Notes under the pieces: generated by a model | Databases searched by the model: none | What the model saw: the letters and a program-made list of their open reading frames with translations, nothing else | Told to the model about the DNA's origin: nothing | Position numbers and translations under genes: made by a program | Shown: positions 35,901 to 44,316 of the stretch, piece after piece | Layout: each line of letters opens with the position of its first letter | Numbering within the stretch: the stretch's first letter is position 1 | Assembly (NCBI GenBank): GCA_963837425.1 | Contig: CAWINH010000009.1 | Location: 79,113-143,112, forward strand | Length of the DNA stretch: 64,000 bases | Direction: 5' to 3' | From: CAWINH01 sp963837425 | GTDB taxonomy: Bacteria; Chloroflexota; Limnocylindria; QHBO01

Positions 35901-36462
35901 GGTTGACCTCCTCGCCGCCGCTGGTCAGGCCCTTCACCGCATCCACGAGCTCGAGCGCGGCCCGTACGGCGCGCTCGGCGTCATCCTCATGGGCGACCGG
36001 CGTGCCCCACACGGCCATCACCGCGTCGCCGATGAACTTCTCGACCGTCCCGCCGTAGCGCGTGATGATCTCGGAGGCGAGGCCGAAGTACTGCGTCAGC
36101 TGCTCGCGAACCTCCTCCGCATCGCGACGCTCTGACATCGACGTGAAGCCCACGAGGTCGGCGAAGAGCACCGAGACGTGCTTGCGCTCCGATCCGGCGG
36201 CCTGCGCGTCCCAGGCGGCCGGCTCGCCGAGGGTGGCCGGCGAGGGAGCACCACCTCCGGCCGTGGCCGATGCCGCCGGTGCGGGACCCGAGGACGCCGC
36301 CGTGGCCGCCGAGTCGAGGCGAGTCCCGCACTCGGCGCAGAACTTCGGCGTGCCGTCGTAGGGTGTGCCGCAGGATGGGCAGGCGCGCGACAGCGCTTCC
36401 CCGCACTCGGCGCAGAACTTCTGGTTCGGACGGGTCTCAGCCCCGCATCCCGGGCACGACAT
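32911..36462 (-). CDS. Zinc-ribbon/class III cyclase/AAA ATPase/TPR giant signalling protein
   Basis: 1183 residues. It opens with a double zinc ribbon (Cys3/6/17/20 and 28/31/42/45), then a class III nucleotide cyclase domain (VLFADLVGFT near residue 100, TVEKFIGDAVMAVWG, NTASRLQ), an ATPase with Walker A GQGGIGKSR near 310, and a long TPR-rich tail (about 650-1180). Unlike the other two cyclase-STAND genes here, its Lys, second Asp, Asn and Arg are intact, so it could make a cyclic nucleotide. GAGG precedes ATG 36462. Its stop overlaps the third XdhC gene by a few bases. Confidence 0.9.
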   Translation of the reverse strand: MSCPGCGAETRPNQKFCAECGEALSRACPSCGTPYDGTPKFCAECGTRLDSAATAASSGPAPAASATAGGGAPSPATLGEPAAWDAQAAGSERKHVSVLFADLVGFTSMSERRDAEEVREQLTQYFGLASEIITRYGGTVEKFIGDAVMAVWGTPVAHEDDAERAVRAALELVDAVKGLTSGGEEVNLRAGVLTGEAAVTLGATNQGMVAGDLVNTASRLQSVAPAGTVLVGETTYRTAARAIVFEPVGEQDLKGKAAPVPAYRALRVVAQRGGVGRADQLEAPFLGRDAELRLVKELLHATQRERRPRLLSIMGQGGIGKSRLSWEFLKYIDGIKDRVAWHQGRSPAYGEGITFWALGEMVRSRVGLLETEDPAASRAKIAEALRTYVADEAERRWIQPKLEQLLGIGESETIGREELFAAWRTFFERVAGDNCAVLVFEDLHWADAGLLDFIEHLLAWARSAPIYIITLARPELLEKRPTWGAGQRNFTNLSLEPLPDEVIRAILDSLVPGIPDAVAGQITARAEGIPLYAVETVRMLLQDGRLEASNGSLRLVGDISTLAVPSTLQALIAARLDALDAGDRALVQQASVLGQTFTGPALAAISGVHEGLEDRLFSLVRRELLTLDADPRSPERGQYGFVQALVRDVAYNTLAKRDRKVVHLAAGEYYESLHDDEIVDATAMHYLDAYRSAPEDSDADEARRHAADLLQQAAGRATQLGSHDQAVRFLELALEVTADPSEQAEMLARAGAAANAAGRYEIAEGYLRRAVESARNANDLAGEARAVTALGRVLASGGRPAEAIAEITGEIDRLGALGDDPALVGVHAALARAHMLNNEFSEAVEWCDRALPRAERLDTLFEIADLLITRATALTYGGRVREGLAELQGALLLAESYGLNWLAVRARVNLSGSLSLEDPEAGLRIGLDGLEDARRTGNRDMITTLSVNAAGVAMRQGQFNVSGPIFEEALGLDLDPPDRFVLLASVIIQRAILGEPFQQLLDEASAFAASWQEANAKAELDSSLGWVELMAGHFDEAHAASMRSVNLNPGSAAEDVPVAARAALWAGKPQLAADAAQVLRDQGNHGRTIHAGIRGIEACLAAQEGRLDEAVEGFGEVTRQWRDLGTLFELALVDLDFVKFVGGERPEVRAAADEARTILTEIGSQPLLSRLDEALGLPTEEPA

Positions 36463-36555
36463 AAGGGGCCTCGGTCAGGTGGGTGTCGGCGGAAGGCTAC
36501 AACTGCCGTCGGCGCGCTGCCAGCCCCAACCGGCACGGGAACTGGCCCTCGCGTC

Positions 36556-37587
36556 TCAGCCGCCGATGTAGCTCATCTCCGCTCGGGGCAGCTCCGCCGT
36601 CTCGGCGGAGCGCAGCTCGCTGTATCGGTCGTCGCGGACGACCCACAGCCGGCGCAGCTCGTCGGCGATCTCGGCATCGCTGCGACGACCGCGCACGAGG
36701 GCTCGGAGGTCGTGGCCGCTGGAGGCGAAGAGGCATGTGTAGAGCTGCCCATCGGCCGACAGGCGAGCCCGGTTGCAGCCGCCGCAGAAGGGGCGGCTGA
36801 CGCTGGCGATGACCCCGATCTCGCCCGCCCCGTCGCGGTAGCGGTAGCGCTCCGCCACCTCGCCGGCGGCCGTGGGCGGAATCGGCTCCAGGGAGAACTC
36901 GGCACCGATGATGCGCAGTATCTCGTCGGCGGTGATGACGTCGTCCAGGCGCCAGCCGTTGGTGTGGCCCACGTCCATGTACTCGATGAAGCGCAGGATG
37001 CGGCCGGTCCCGCGGAAGCGGCGGGCCATGGGCAGGATCGCGTGCTCGTTCCAGCCGCGTTTCACGACCATGTTCACCTTGATCGGGCCGAGGTCCACGG
37101 CTTCCGCGGCCTCGATCCCGGCCATCACCTGGCCGACCGAGACGCTGGCGTCGTTCAGGCGCATGAAGGTGGGATCGTCGTCGGCGTCCAGGCTGATCGT
37201 GACCCGATGCAGGCCCGCATCGCGGAGCGCCTGCGCGTGCCGCGGTAGCAGGATGCCGTTCGTGGTCAGGGTCAGGTCCCTGACGCCATCGATCTTCGCG
37301 AGCGTCTCCACCAGGCGCGGGAGGTCGCGGCGAACGAGTGGCTCGCCACCGGTCAGCCGCACCTTCTCGACGCCGAGGCCGGCGAAGATGCCGACCAGGC
37401 GCGCGATCTCCTCGAAGGTCAGCAGCTCGGAGCGGGGGAGGAAGTCGTGACCCGGCCCGAAGACGGCGCGCGGCATGCAGTACACGCAGCGCAGGTTGCA
37501 GCGGTCGGTGACGCTGATCCGCAGGTCGTGCAGCGGCCGGCCCAGCGTGTCGACCGGGCGCGGGAGGAGAGGCAGCGGCTCGGGCAT
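36556..37587 (-). CDS. moaA: GTP 3',8-cyclase (molybdenum cofactor biosynthesis)
   Basis: 343 residues. A radical-SAM enzyme for the first step of molybdopterin synthesis. The N-terminal CNLRCVYC motif (Cys30/34/37) binds the SAM cluster; the C-terminal cluster Cys268/271/285 (FCGGCNRARL ... YTC) binds the substrate-side cluster. It ends in GG, the C-terminal double glycine. Co-location with two Mo-hydroxylase gene sets fits its job; other moa/moe genes are not in the window. Confidence 0.96.
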   Translation of the reverse strand: MPEPLPLLPRPVDTLGRPLHDLRISVTDRCNLRCVYCMPRAVFGPGHDFLPRSELLTFEEIARLVGIFAGLGVEKVRLTGGEPLVRRDLPRLVETLAKIDGVRDLTLTTNGILLPRHAQALRDAGLHRVTISLDADDDPTFMRLNDASVSVGQVMAGIEAAEAVDLGPIKVNMVVKRGWNEHAILPMARRFRGTGRILRFIEYMDVGHTNGWRLDDVITADEILRIIGAEFSLEPIPPTAAGEVAERYRYRDGAGEIGVIASVSRPFCGGCNRARLSADGQLYTCLFASSGHDLRALVRGRRSDAEIADELRRLWVVRDDRYSELRSAETAELPRAEMSYIGG

Positions 37588-37680
37588 CAGGGGCGCATCG
37601 TGCCACGCAGCGGTCGCGCTGCCAACCGGGCAGGTCCCGCGCCGCCCTCAGCGACGCGCCCGGCGTGGCAGGATGGCGCC

Positions 37681-39048
37681 GTGCTGGTAGAGGATCTCCT
37701 GGCGATCGTGGGACCCGCACACGTCCTGACCGATGCCGACCTGCGCGCGTCGTACGAGACCGACTGGACCCGACGCTGGTCCGGTCCGGCCCTGGCCGTG
37801 GTGCGCCCGGCGACGACCCGGCAGGTGGCCGAGGCGGTGGCCGCCTGCCATGCGGCCGGCGCGGCGGTGATCCCGCAGGGCGGCAACACCGGACTGGTCG
37901 GGGGCTCGGTGCCGCGGGCGGGCAGCGACCGGGCGCAGGTCGTGCTCAGCATGCTCCGGTTGCGCGATCTCGAGCCGGTGGACGTCACGGCCGGGGAGGT
38001 GACCGCGGGCGCCGGCGCCACGCTGGCGACGCTCCAGGAGCATGTCCGTGCGAGCGGCCTGGACGTTGGCGTGGACCTCGGCGCCCGCGACAGCGCAACG
38101 CTGGGTGGCATGGCCGCCACGAACGCGGGTGGCATCACGGTGATGCGGCATGGGCCGATGCGCGAGCAGTTGGTCGGGATCGAGGCCGTGCTGGCCGACG
38201 GGACCGTGCTCCGTCGCCTGCCGGGCATGGTCAAGGACAACACGGGCTACCACTTCCCCTCGCTGTTGGCGGGATGCGAGGGCACGCTGGCGGTGATCAC
38301 CCGCGTACACCTGCGGCTGATTCCACGCGCGAGGAGTCGTGCGGTGGCGCTCATGGCCATTGGCGACGCCGGCGATGCGGTGGCGGTCACGACCGCGCTG
38401 CGTCGGCAGCTGGCGAACCTCTCAGCCGCGGAGCTCTTCTTCGACGACGGCCTGCGGCTCGTCCTGCGCCACGGGGGGGGCGAACCTCCGTTCCGTGAGG
38501 CACATCCGGCCTACCTGCTGGTCGAGGTGGACGGGCGGGCGGACCCCACCGACGAGTTGGCGGAGGCCGTGGCGGCGCAGGATTCCGTGCGGGACGCGGT
38601 GCTCGCGGGAGACCTGGCCGGGCGTGAGCGGCTGTGGGCCCTTCGCGAGCGGCACACGGAGGCGGTGAACGCCGCGGGCGTGCCGCACAAGCTCGACGTG
38701 GGAGTCCCCGTCGGTCGGTTCGCCGAGTACACCGATGCGGTTCGCCAGCGGATTGCCGCTGTCGACTCCGCGGCTCGGACCTACCTGTATGGCCACGTCG
38801 GGGACGGGAACCTGCACGTCAACGTCATCGGTCCGCCCCCGGAGGACGAGCGCGTTGACGACGCGGTCCTGCAGCTGGCCCTGGACTTCGGCGGCACGAT
38901 CAGCGCTGAGCACGGGATTGGCGTGGCGAAGACCCGCTGGCTGGAGGCCGACCGCGGGCCGGCGGACGTCGCCGCCATGCGCGCGATCAAGCGCGCGCTC
39001 GATCCCGACGGCACTCTCAACCCGGGGGTTCTCCTGCCGCACTCGTGA
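37681..39048 (+). CDS. FAD-linked 2-hydroxyacid dehydrogenase (GlcD/D2HGDH-like)
   Basis: 455 residues. It is a vanillyl-alcohol-oxidase-type FAD oxidase: NAD-independent D-2-hydroxyacid (D-lactate, glycolate or D-2-hydroxyglutarate) dehydrogenase. It has AAVIPQGGNTGLVGGSVP (FAD), NAGGITVMRHGPMREQ and C-terminal GHVGDGNLHVNV ... ISAEHGIGVAKTRW (FAD/metal His). GTG 37681 is the start; CAGGAT lies 6 nt upstream. No Fe-S partner is next to it. It overlaps the convergent zwf by 32 bp. Confidence 0.88.
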   Translation: MLVEDLLAIVGPAHVLTDADLRASYETDWTRRWSGPALAVVRPATTRQVAEAVAACHAAGAAVIPQGGNTGLVGGSVPRAGSDRAQVVLSMLRLRDLEPVDVTAGEVTAGAGATLATLQEHVRASGLDVGVDLGARDSATLGGMAATNAGGITVMRHGPMREQLVGIEAVLADGTVLRRLPGMVKDNTGYHFPSLLAGCEGTLAVITRVHLRLIPRARSRAVALMAIGDAGDAVAVTTALRRQLANLSAAELFFDDGLRLVLRHGGGEPPFREAHPAYLLVEVDGRADPTDELAEAVAAQDSVRDAVLAGDLAGRERLWALRERHTEAVNAAGVPHKLDVGVPVGRFAEYTDAVRQRIAAVDSAARTYLYGHVGDGNLHVNVIGPPPEDERVDDAVLQLALDFGGTISAEHGIGVAKTRWLEADRGPADVAAMRAIKRALDPDGTLNPGVLLPHS

Positions 39049-40420
39049 TGGCCGCAGCAGGCTGGTGCCATCGATCGCCCGATGCCAGGATCGTGGAGGC
39101 CGCTTTCGGGCCCCACGTGCCGCGGTCGTACTGGTTCACCGGCGTCGCGTCGTCGAGGATACCGTCCACCACGCGCCATGCCGCCTCGACCCAGTCTTCG
39201 CGGGCGAAGAGCGATTGATCGCCGACGATCGCATCCCCGATGAGGCGCTGATACGGAGGTCGGGCGGTCGGACTGCGATGGGCGGCGAACAGCTCGACCG
39301 CCTCCCCGAGCATCGCCTCACCGGCCTTCTTGGCGCGGGCGCCCAGCGAGATCGACATGCCGGGCTCGAGCCGGAAGCGGAGGTAGTCCGCGTCCGGCGG
39401 CTGCTCTTCACCGAAGACCGATCGCGGAGGCGGTCGCAGGTCGACGCGGACCTCGGTGGCGGTCACCGGCATGCACTTGCCGGACCGCACGTAGAAGGGG
39501 ACACCCGCCCAGCGCCAGGTGTCCACCTGCAGGCGGAGCGCCACGAACGTCTCGACATCCGAATCGGGCGCCACGCCCTTGACCTCGCGGTAGCCGCGGT
39601 ACTGGCCCCGGACGACGTCATCGGGCGTCAGAGGGCGGATCGAATCGACGACCGTGAACTGGCCGTTCCGCACGGCATCCGTGGTGTGGCCCGATGGTGG
39701 CTCCATGGCGAGCAGGCTCACGACCTGGAGGAGATGGTTCTGGACGACGTCGCGGATGGCGCCCGCGCCGTCGTAGAACGCGCCACGGTCCGCGACGTCA
39801 AACGCCTCGGGCATGTTGACCTGCACGCTCGACACGTAGCGGCGATTCCAGATCGGCTCGAGAAACGAGTTGGCGAATCGGAAGTAGAGCAGGTTCTGGA
39901 CCGCCTCCTTGCCGAGGTAATGGTCGATCCTGAAGATCGCGTCCTCGGCGAAGGCGCCGTGGATCACGCCGTTGAGGGCCTTCGCCGATGCGAGATCATG
40001 GCCGAATGGCTTCTCCACGATCACGCGTGCGCCATCGGCACAGTGGCTGTCGGCCAGGTTGGTGACGACCCGGCCGAACAGCGCCGGCGGGATGGCGAGG
40101 TAGTGAAGCGGGTGCCGTGCCTCTCCCAGCTCGCGGCGCAGGGCGCGGAACGTTTCGGGGTCATCGTCCGAGCCGGCAACATACCTGAGGTGGTCTGCCA
40201 GCGACGCGGCCGTTGCCGGGTCCGTGATGCCGTGCGCCCGCAGGCTCTCTCCGGCACGCTGCCGGAGGCTCGCAAGGTCACCCGACCGGGCGACGCCGAT
40301 GATCGGAACGTCGAGGCGTTCCTCAGTGATGAGCCCTGCCAGGGCCGGAAAGATCTGTTTGAAGGCGAGGTCGCCGGTGGCCCCAAAGAAGACAATCGCG
40401 TCGGATCGGTCGCTGTGCAT
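39017..40420 (-). CDS. zwf: Glucose-6-phosphate 1-dehydrogenase
   Basis: 467 residues. It has the N-terminal NADP motif FGATGDLAFKQIFPAL, EKPFGHD with the catalytic Lys, RIDHYLGKE containing the active-site His, and a C-terminal substrate region. It makes 6-phosphogluconolactone and NADPH, feeding the pentose phosphates used by phosphoketolase. It is the second gene after the flavoprotein at 40.46-41.82 kb (43-nt gap). The gap contains a CCCAC...GTGGG stem. Confidence 0.95.
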   Translation of the reverse strand: MHSDRSDAIVFFGATGDLAFKQIFPALAGLITEERLDVPIIGVARSGDLASLRQRAGESLRAHGITDPATAASLADHLRYVAGSDDDPETFRALRRELGEARHPLHYLAIPPALFGRVVTNLADSHCADGARVIVEKPFGHDLASAKALNGVIHGAFAEDAIFRIDHYLGKEAVQNLLYFRFANSFLEPIWNRRYVSSVQVNMPEAFDVADRGAFYDGAGAIRDVVQNHLLQVVSLLAMEPPSGHTTDAVRNGQFTVVDSIRPLTPDDVVRGQYRGYREVKGVAPDSDVETFVALRLQVDTWRWAGVPFYVRSGKCMPVTATEVRVDLRPPPRSVFGEEQPPDADYLRFRLEPGMSISLGARAKKAGEAMLGEAVELFAAHRSPTARPPYQRLIGDAIVGDQSLFAREDWVEAAWRVVDGILDDATPVNQYDRGTWGPKAASTILASGDRWHQPAAAITSAAGEPPG

Positions 40421-40463
40421 CTTCGTATGATGCCCCCTGACCCACGCTGTCCGCAGTGGGGGC

Positions 40464-41819
40464 CTAGGCGAGAGAGCGCGACGCCTCCACGAACAGGAAG
40501 CCCATGGCGCGTGCGACGGTCGGGAAGGCGTGGATCGTATCCGCCAGCACGTCGAGCGGGGTCTGCAGCTTCACCGCCAGCACCGCCTCGTGGACCGTCT
40601 CCGAGACGCCGGGACCGGCGAGGAACGCGCCGACCACGGTCCGCGCACCGCGGTCCACCACGATCGTGATGTGCCCGGTCGCCTCCGCGGTCTCGCCCTT
40701 GGCGGTCGTGGCCAGGTCCTGGGTGAATTCCACGGCGTCGATGCCTTTGGCCTGCGCCTGCTCGACGAGGAGCCCCACCGAGGCGGTCTCGGGATCCGTG
40801 TAGGTCGCCCGCGGGATCGCGCGGAGGTCGGGCTGCACGTTCTCGCCGAGCGCGATCCGCGCGGCCATCTCGCCCTCGTAGTGGCTGACATGGGTATGCA
40901 TCTCGGGCCCGGCCGGATCACCGGCTGCCCACACGCCCTCCGCGATGCGGAGGTGGTCGTCGGGGTGCAGCCGCCCACCGCTCGTGTCCGCGCCCACGCT
41001 GTCGAGTGCGAGCTCGTCGATGGGGAATGCCCGACCGATCGCCAGCAGCACCCCGCTGCCCTCCACGCTCGATCCGTCGGTGAGCTCGAAGCGGTGGCGC
41101 CCGTTGGCGCCGCCACCGGCGTGGGCGGCCACGGCGCGGACGCCGGTGCGAACCGTGACCCCGAGGGACTCGAGTGCGGCGGCCAGGGCGGCGGAGTTCC
41201 GCGGGTGGTCCCGCGCCAGGATGCGTGGGTTGGAGTCGACGATCGTCACCGGCACGCCAAAGCGCGCGTACATCTGCGCCAGCTCGACGCCGGTGGGCCC
41301 CCCGCCGAGGACGAGGAAGCTCTCGGGGAGCTCGCGCGCCGAGGTCGCCTCGCGGTTCGTCCAGAACGGCACGGCATCGAGCCCGGGCATGTCCGGGATG
41401 CGGCTCGACGAGCCCACCGCGATGATGATGCCGCCCGCCTCCAGCTCGCGCGTGCCGTTCGTGGTCTCGACGACCACCCGCCGCGGACCGTCGAGATGCG
41501 CCGTTCCGTGGATCGGGGTGGCGCCGATCTGCTCGAGAGCCTTCACGTGCCCGGAGTCGTCCGGGTAGTCGATCCCCTCGCGGTTGATCATGTAGTCGCG
41601 GCGGGCGGACGCCTTCGCCCACGGGTAGTCCCCCCCGCCGGCATGCACCGCCGCGGCGTGGAGGAGCGTCTTCGAGGGCACGCACGCCCAGAACGGGCAG
41701 CCGCCACCGAACAGGTCCCGATCGATGACCGCCACCGATGCGCCTCGGGCGCGACCGAGGTTGGCCGCCGCCTCGCCGGCTGCACCGGCGCCGATGATGA
41801 CGAGGTCGAATCGATCCAC
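40464..41819 (-). CDS. Pyridine nucleotide-disulfide oxidoreductase (MerA/Lpd-like)
   Basis: 451 residues. FAD motif GAGAAGEAAAN at residues 10-20, redox pair Cys41/Cys46 in GGGCPFWACVPSK, NAD(P) motif GGGPTGVELAQMYARFG and a C-terminal dimer domain. The Cys-x4-Cys disulfide implies a reductase, but the usual C-terminal HPTxxE base motif of dihydrolipoamide dehydrogenase reads HAFPTVARAM, so the electron acceptor is unclear; mercuric reductase-like or a thiol/quinone reductase are possible. Start GTG 41819. Confidence 0.85.
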   Translation of the reverse strand: MDRFDLVIIGAGAAGEAAANLGRARGASVAVIDRDLFGGGCPFWACVPSKTLLHAAAVHAGGGDYPWAKASARRDYMINREGIDYPDDSGHVKALEQIGATPIHGTAHLDGPRRVVVETTNGTRELEAGGIIIAVGSSSRIPDMPGLDAVPFWTNREATSARELPESFLVLGGGPTGVELAQMYARFGVPVTIVDSNPRILARDHPRNSAALAAALESLGVTVRTGVRAVAAHAGGGANGRHRFELTDGSSVEGSGVLLAIGRAFPIDELALDSVGADTSGGRLHPDDHLRIAEGVWAAGDPAGPEMHTHVSHYEGEMAARIALGENVQPDLRAIPRATYTDPETASVGLLVEQAQAKGIDAVEFTQDLATTAKGETAEATGHITIVVDRGARTVVGAFLAGPGVSETVHEAVLAVKLQTPLDVLADTIHAFPTVARAMGFLFVEASRSLA

Positions 41820-41935
41820 GGGCCTGCTCCTGCGTCTGGTGGGACTTGCGTCTTGGTGGAACTGTGGCCGCCATGATAGGGGTCGGGGCTCGGGGGCCGG
41901 GCGACGGGCGCTCCCGGGCGCTGCATTCTGCCTGG

Positions 41936-42125
41936 CGTCCCGCCCAGCGGGACAAACCACCCCTGAGCGCTGCCTCCTGCGCGAAACGTCCCGCCCAGCG
42001 GGACAAACGACCCCTGAGCGCCGCCTCCTGCGCGAAACGTCCCGCCCAGCGAGACAAACCGCGCCTGAGCGCCGCCTCCCGCGCGAAACGTCCCGCCCAG
42101 CGGGACAAACCGCGCCTGAGCGACG
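41936..42125. repeat. 51-bp tandem repeat, 4 copies, each with a palindromic hairpin
   Basis: Units begin at 41936, 41987, 42038 and 42089, exactly 51 bp apart; the last is cut short. Each carries GTCCCGCCCAGCGGGAC, a perfect 7-bp stem with a 3-nt loop; unit 3 has one mismatch (GAGAC). The segments between hairpins are also conserved. They fill most of the 313-bp gap 41820-42132, between the 3' end of the glycosidase gene and the 5' end of the flavoprotein gene, both on the minus strand. No gene or -10 box is otherwise visible there. Confidence 0.9.
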
Positions 42126-42132
42126 TCGCGAA

Positions 42133-43458
42133 CTACGCGCTCCGGCCCTCGAGGAGATCCATGACCAGCGCCGCAGACCAGCTGAAGCGGTCGCTCCCGT
42201 AACCGGTGCCACCGAACGGGTCGAAATATTCGTGGAAGCCAAACCGCTCGACGAGCCGGAGCATGTCCTCTTCGATCTCGTTCGCAAGCTCCGTCTCACC
42301 GTGCTGGCGGAGGCCGCGCGCGAGCAGCCAGTCGGTGTTGATCCAGACCGGGCCGCGCCAGTATCGGCGCGGGTCGAACAGCTTTCCGTGCAGGTCGGCG
42401 CTGGGAACCAGGAAGTGGGCGCCATCCTCCGATGGATGGAAGGACGGCGACTCGAGGTCGCGCATGATGGCGTGGACCTGCGACGCCGGCAGCTCCGGAT
42501 CGAGGAGCGGCATGAAGCTGATGATCGTGCTCTCTGCGATCAGCGCGTCGCGGCGTAGATCCCGCGAGTAGAAACGAGCCCGATCCGGATCCCACAGCTC
42601 GCGCTCCATCGCGACGCGCAGCCCTTCGGCCATGGCCCGATGCGGACCGACGTCGCCACCGAGCTCCTCCGCGATCTCGGCGAGGGCCAGGCAGGACCAC
42701 AGGAAGATCGCGTTGAAGAGCGGACCGATCGTCAGAAAGGGGCTGCTCCGCGCGATCATGCGATCGTCGTAGCCGATCTCCCGGTACGTCGCCGCGAGGT
42801 AGACGAAGCGGTCGTACGTGAGGTTGGTGGGCCGATCGGCGGCGTTCGCGTTCACGAGGTCGCGCCGCTCGTACGCGGGCAGCGCCCCGCCGGGGATATC
42901 GATCATGTCGAGCAGTTCCTCCCAGACCGGGGAGTTGTCGAGGCCCGACTCCCACGGGTGGACGAGGGTCGCCAACCCCCGACCGAGCGGGTCGCGGGCG
43001 GTGATCAGATGCCGGTGCTGCGCCTCGAGGTGTGGGTAGAGCTCCTCGAGGAACGGGAGTGCGGCGGCGCGACGCGGGGCGTGCTGGTAGACCTCGAGCG
43101 CCGCCCGCGCATGGATCGGCGGCTGGGTGACCCCCGACGTCTCGATGTCGCGCGGCGCGGCCGGGCATCGGGCGGAGCTCATCCAGAAATCGGGCCCGGG
43201 AAAGTAGGCGTGCGCCGGCACCTCGGGGTTGAAGACGATATGGGGGAGCATCCCGTTCGTCCACTGCGCGTCGAAGAGGGAGCGGAGCTCCTGCTGCGCC
43301 CGCTCCGGCTCGCTCCACGAACGGCCGATGGAAATGAACGCCGAGTCCCAGCTCCACTGGTGCGGGTAGAGGTCCGGCGACGGCACCGTCGAGGTTCCTG
43401 TCCAGTTGTCGTCGAGGACGCGCCTCGCGGCACGAAGGAGCGATCCGTGCGATGCCAT
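42133..43458 (-). CDS. GH63-like glycosidase (mannosylglycerate hydrolase-type)
   Basis: 441 residues. It is an (alpha/alpha)6-barrel glycoside hydrolase of the GH63/mannosylglycerate-hydrolase group: QWSWDSAFISIG near residue 35, HPWESGLDNSPVWEE near 170, YWRGPVWINTDWLLARGL near 370 and FHEYFDPFGGTGYGSDRFSWS at the end. There is no signal peptide, so it acts in the cytoplasm, perhaps on compatible solutes (mannosyl- or glucosylglycerate). A -10-like TAGAGT (plus-strand 43469-43474) lies 10 nt before its ATG. Confidence 0.87.
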   Translation of the reverse strand: MASHGSLLRAARRVLDDNWTGTSTVPSPDLYPHQWSWDSAFISIGRSWSEPERAQQELRSLFDAQWTNGMLPHIVFNPEVPAHAYFPGPDFWMSSARCPAAPRDIETSGVTQPPIHARAALEVYQHAPRRAAALPFLEELYPHLEAQHRHLITARDPLGRGLATLVHPWESGLDNSPVWEELLDMIDIPGGALPAYERRDLVNANAADRPTNLTYDRFVYLAATYREIGYDDRMIARSSPFLTIGPLFNAIFLWSCLALAEIAEELGGDVGPHRAMAEGLRVAMERELWDPDRARFYSRDLRRDALIAESTIISFMPLLDPELPASQVHAIMRDLESPSFHPSEDGAHFLVPSADLHGKLFDPRRYWRGPVWINTDWLLARGLRQHGETELANEIEEDMLRLVERFGFHEYFDPFGGTGYGSDRFSWSAALVMDLLEGRSA

Positions 43459-43522
43459 GCTGCCGCGGACTCTACCCGAGGTTGTCGACGCTTCGACGCT
43501 CCGCGAGGCGGCAGGGTGGCGG

Positions 43523-43551
43523 TTGAGGTGGTGCCGTCCCGCGGCTATGCT
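43523..43551 (+). promoter_or_regulatory. Candidate sigma70-type promoter (TTGAGG-17-TATGCT)
   Basis: -35 TTGAGG (43523-43528) and -10 TATGCT (43546-43551) are separated by exactly 17 nt. A start codon follows 8 nt later at 43560, so the transcript would be leaderless. It lies in the 306-bp gap 43459-43764, along with the small frame below and a small stem (43682-43695). Confidence 0.5.
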
Positions 43552-43559
43552 TGCCCACC

Positions 43560-43676
43560 ATGACGCAGGTCCCAGCCGGCGGTCCGATCCGGCACCGCGC
43601 CCCGAGCGCGGTCGACCTGCTGCGCCGCCTCGAAGGCGAACCCGACCTCTGTACGGAGCGGGGAGCCGCCACCTAG
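43560..43676 (+). CDS. Possible 38-residue small protein (leaderless)
   Basis: ATG 43560 to TAG 43674-43676. The product begins MTQVPAGGPIRHRAPS, contains LLRRLEGEPDLCTERG and has no recognised domain. Support is only the well-placed promoter immediately upstream; it has no ribosome-binding site. It could equally be the untranslated leader of the DUF4395 gene. Confidence 0.3.
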   Translation: MTQVPAGGPIRHRAPSAVDLLRRLEGEPDLCTERGAAT

Positions 43677-43764
43677 CGCTTGACGCTCCGGCGTCCAGCC
43701 GCCAACCGTCCGGCGACGCTCCTCGTCGTTCCGCCTCCCTCCCACTCTCCCTGGAGGTTGTTTC

Positions 43765-44316
43765 GTGTTCGCCCTACGCCATACCCGCCCGCTCACCATT
43801 CCCGCCACCACCGCACCCGGTGCTCGGCCGATCTCGGGGCGGTGGATCGATCCGCGTGCCCAGCGTTTCGGCGCCGGCGCCTCCGCGCTGACCCTGCTCG
43901 TCGCCCTCGCGCTCGACGCGTGGTGGCTCGTTGCCCTGACCGGCCTGGCGCTGGCCGTCCCGTCCGCCGCCGGGACCCGATGGTTCGTCTTCAGTCGTCC
44001 CTGGCCGCTGGTGTGCGGGGCGTTCGGGCTGGCGCCGTCGGAGCTCGAGCACGAGATGCCGCCGCGATTCGCGCAGGCCCTCGGCGCGACCTTCGTCGCC
44101 CTCGGCGTCGCGCTCAGCGTACCGGGGTGGCTGCCGTGGGCGTGGACGCCGGTGCTCGCTGTCGTCGCGCTGCAGGGGCTGCTGGCGGCGACCGGTTTCT
44201 GCCTCGGCTGCCGGCTCTTCTTCCTCCGCTGGTGGATCCCCGACCTCTTCGCCCGGGCCGTCGGGCGCGGCATTCGCCGCGAGGCGCTCGACTACGTGGA
44301 GCCCGTCGAGCGCTGA
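43765..44316 (+). CDS. DUF4395 integral membrane protein
   Basis: 183 residues. It has four predicted hydrophobic helices (near residues 40-70, 75-90, 105-135) and a CxxC pair in GFCLGCRLFF near the third, as typical for DUF4395. It is often found beside thioredoxin-type or rhodanese genes, but the function is unknown. GTG 43765 follows a strong GGAGG at 43753-43757. Its 3' end overlaps the convergent hutI by 25 bp. Confidence 0.8.
   Translation: MFALRHTRPLTIPATTAPGARPISGRWIDPRAQRFGAGASALTLLVALALDAWWLVALTGLALAVPSAAGTRWFVFSRPWPLVCGAFGLAPSELEHEMPPRFAQALGATFVALGVALSVPGWLPWAWTPVLAVVALQGLLAATGFCLGCRLFFLRWWIPDLFARAVGRGIRREALDYVEPVER

Noticed and set aside
41936..42125. CRISPR array
   Set aside because: The units are contiguous 51-bp copies with no unique spacers and no cas genes nearby; they are simple tandem repeats with hairpins.
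41725..42558. Plus-strand frame across the 51-bp repeats
   Set aside because: It overlaps the ends of two real minus-strand genes, and the repeated peptide has no homologue I recognise.
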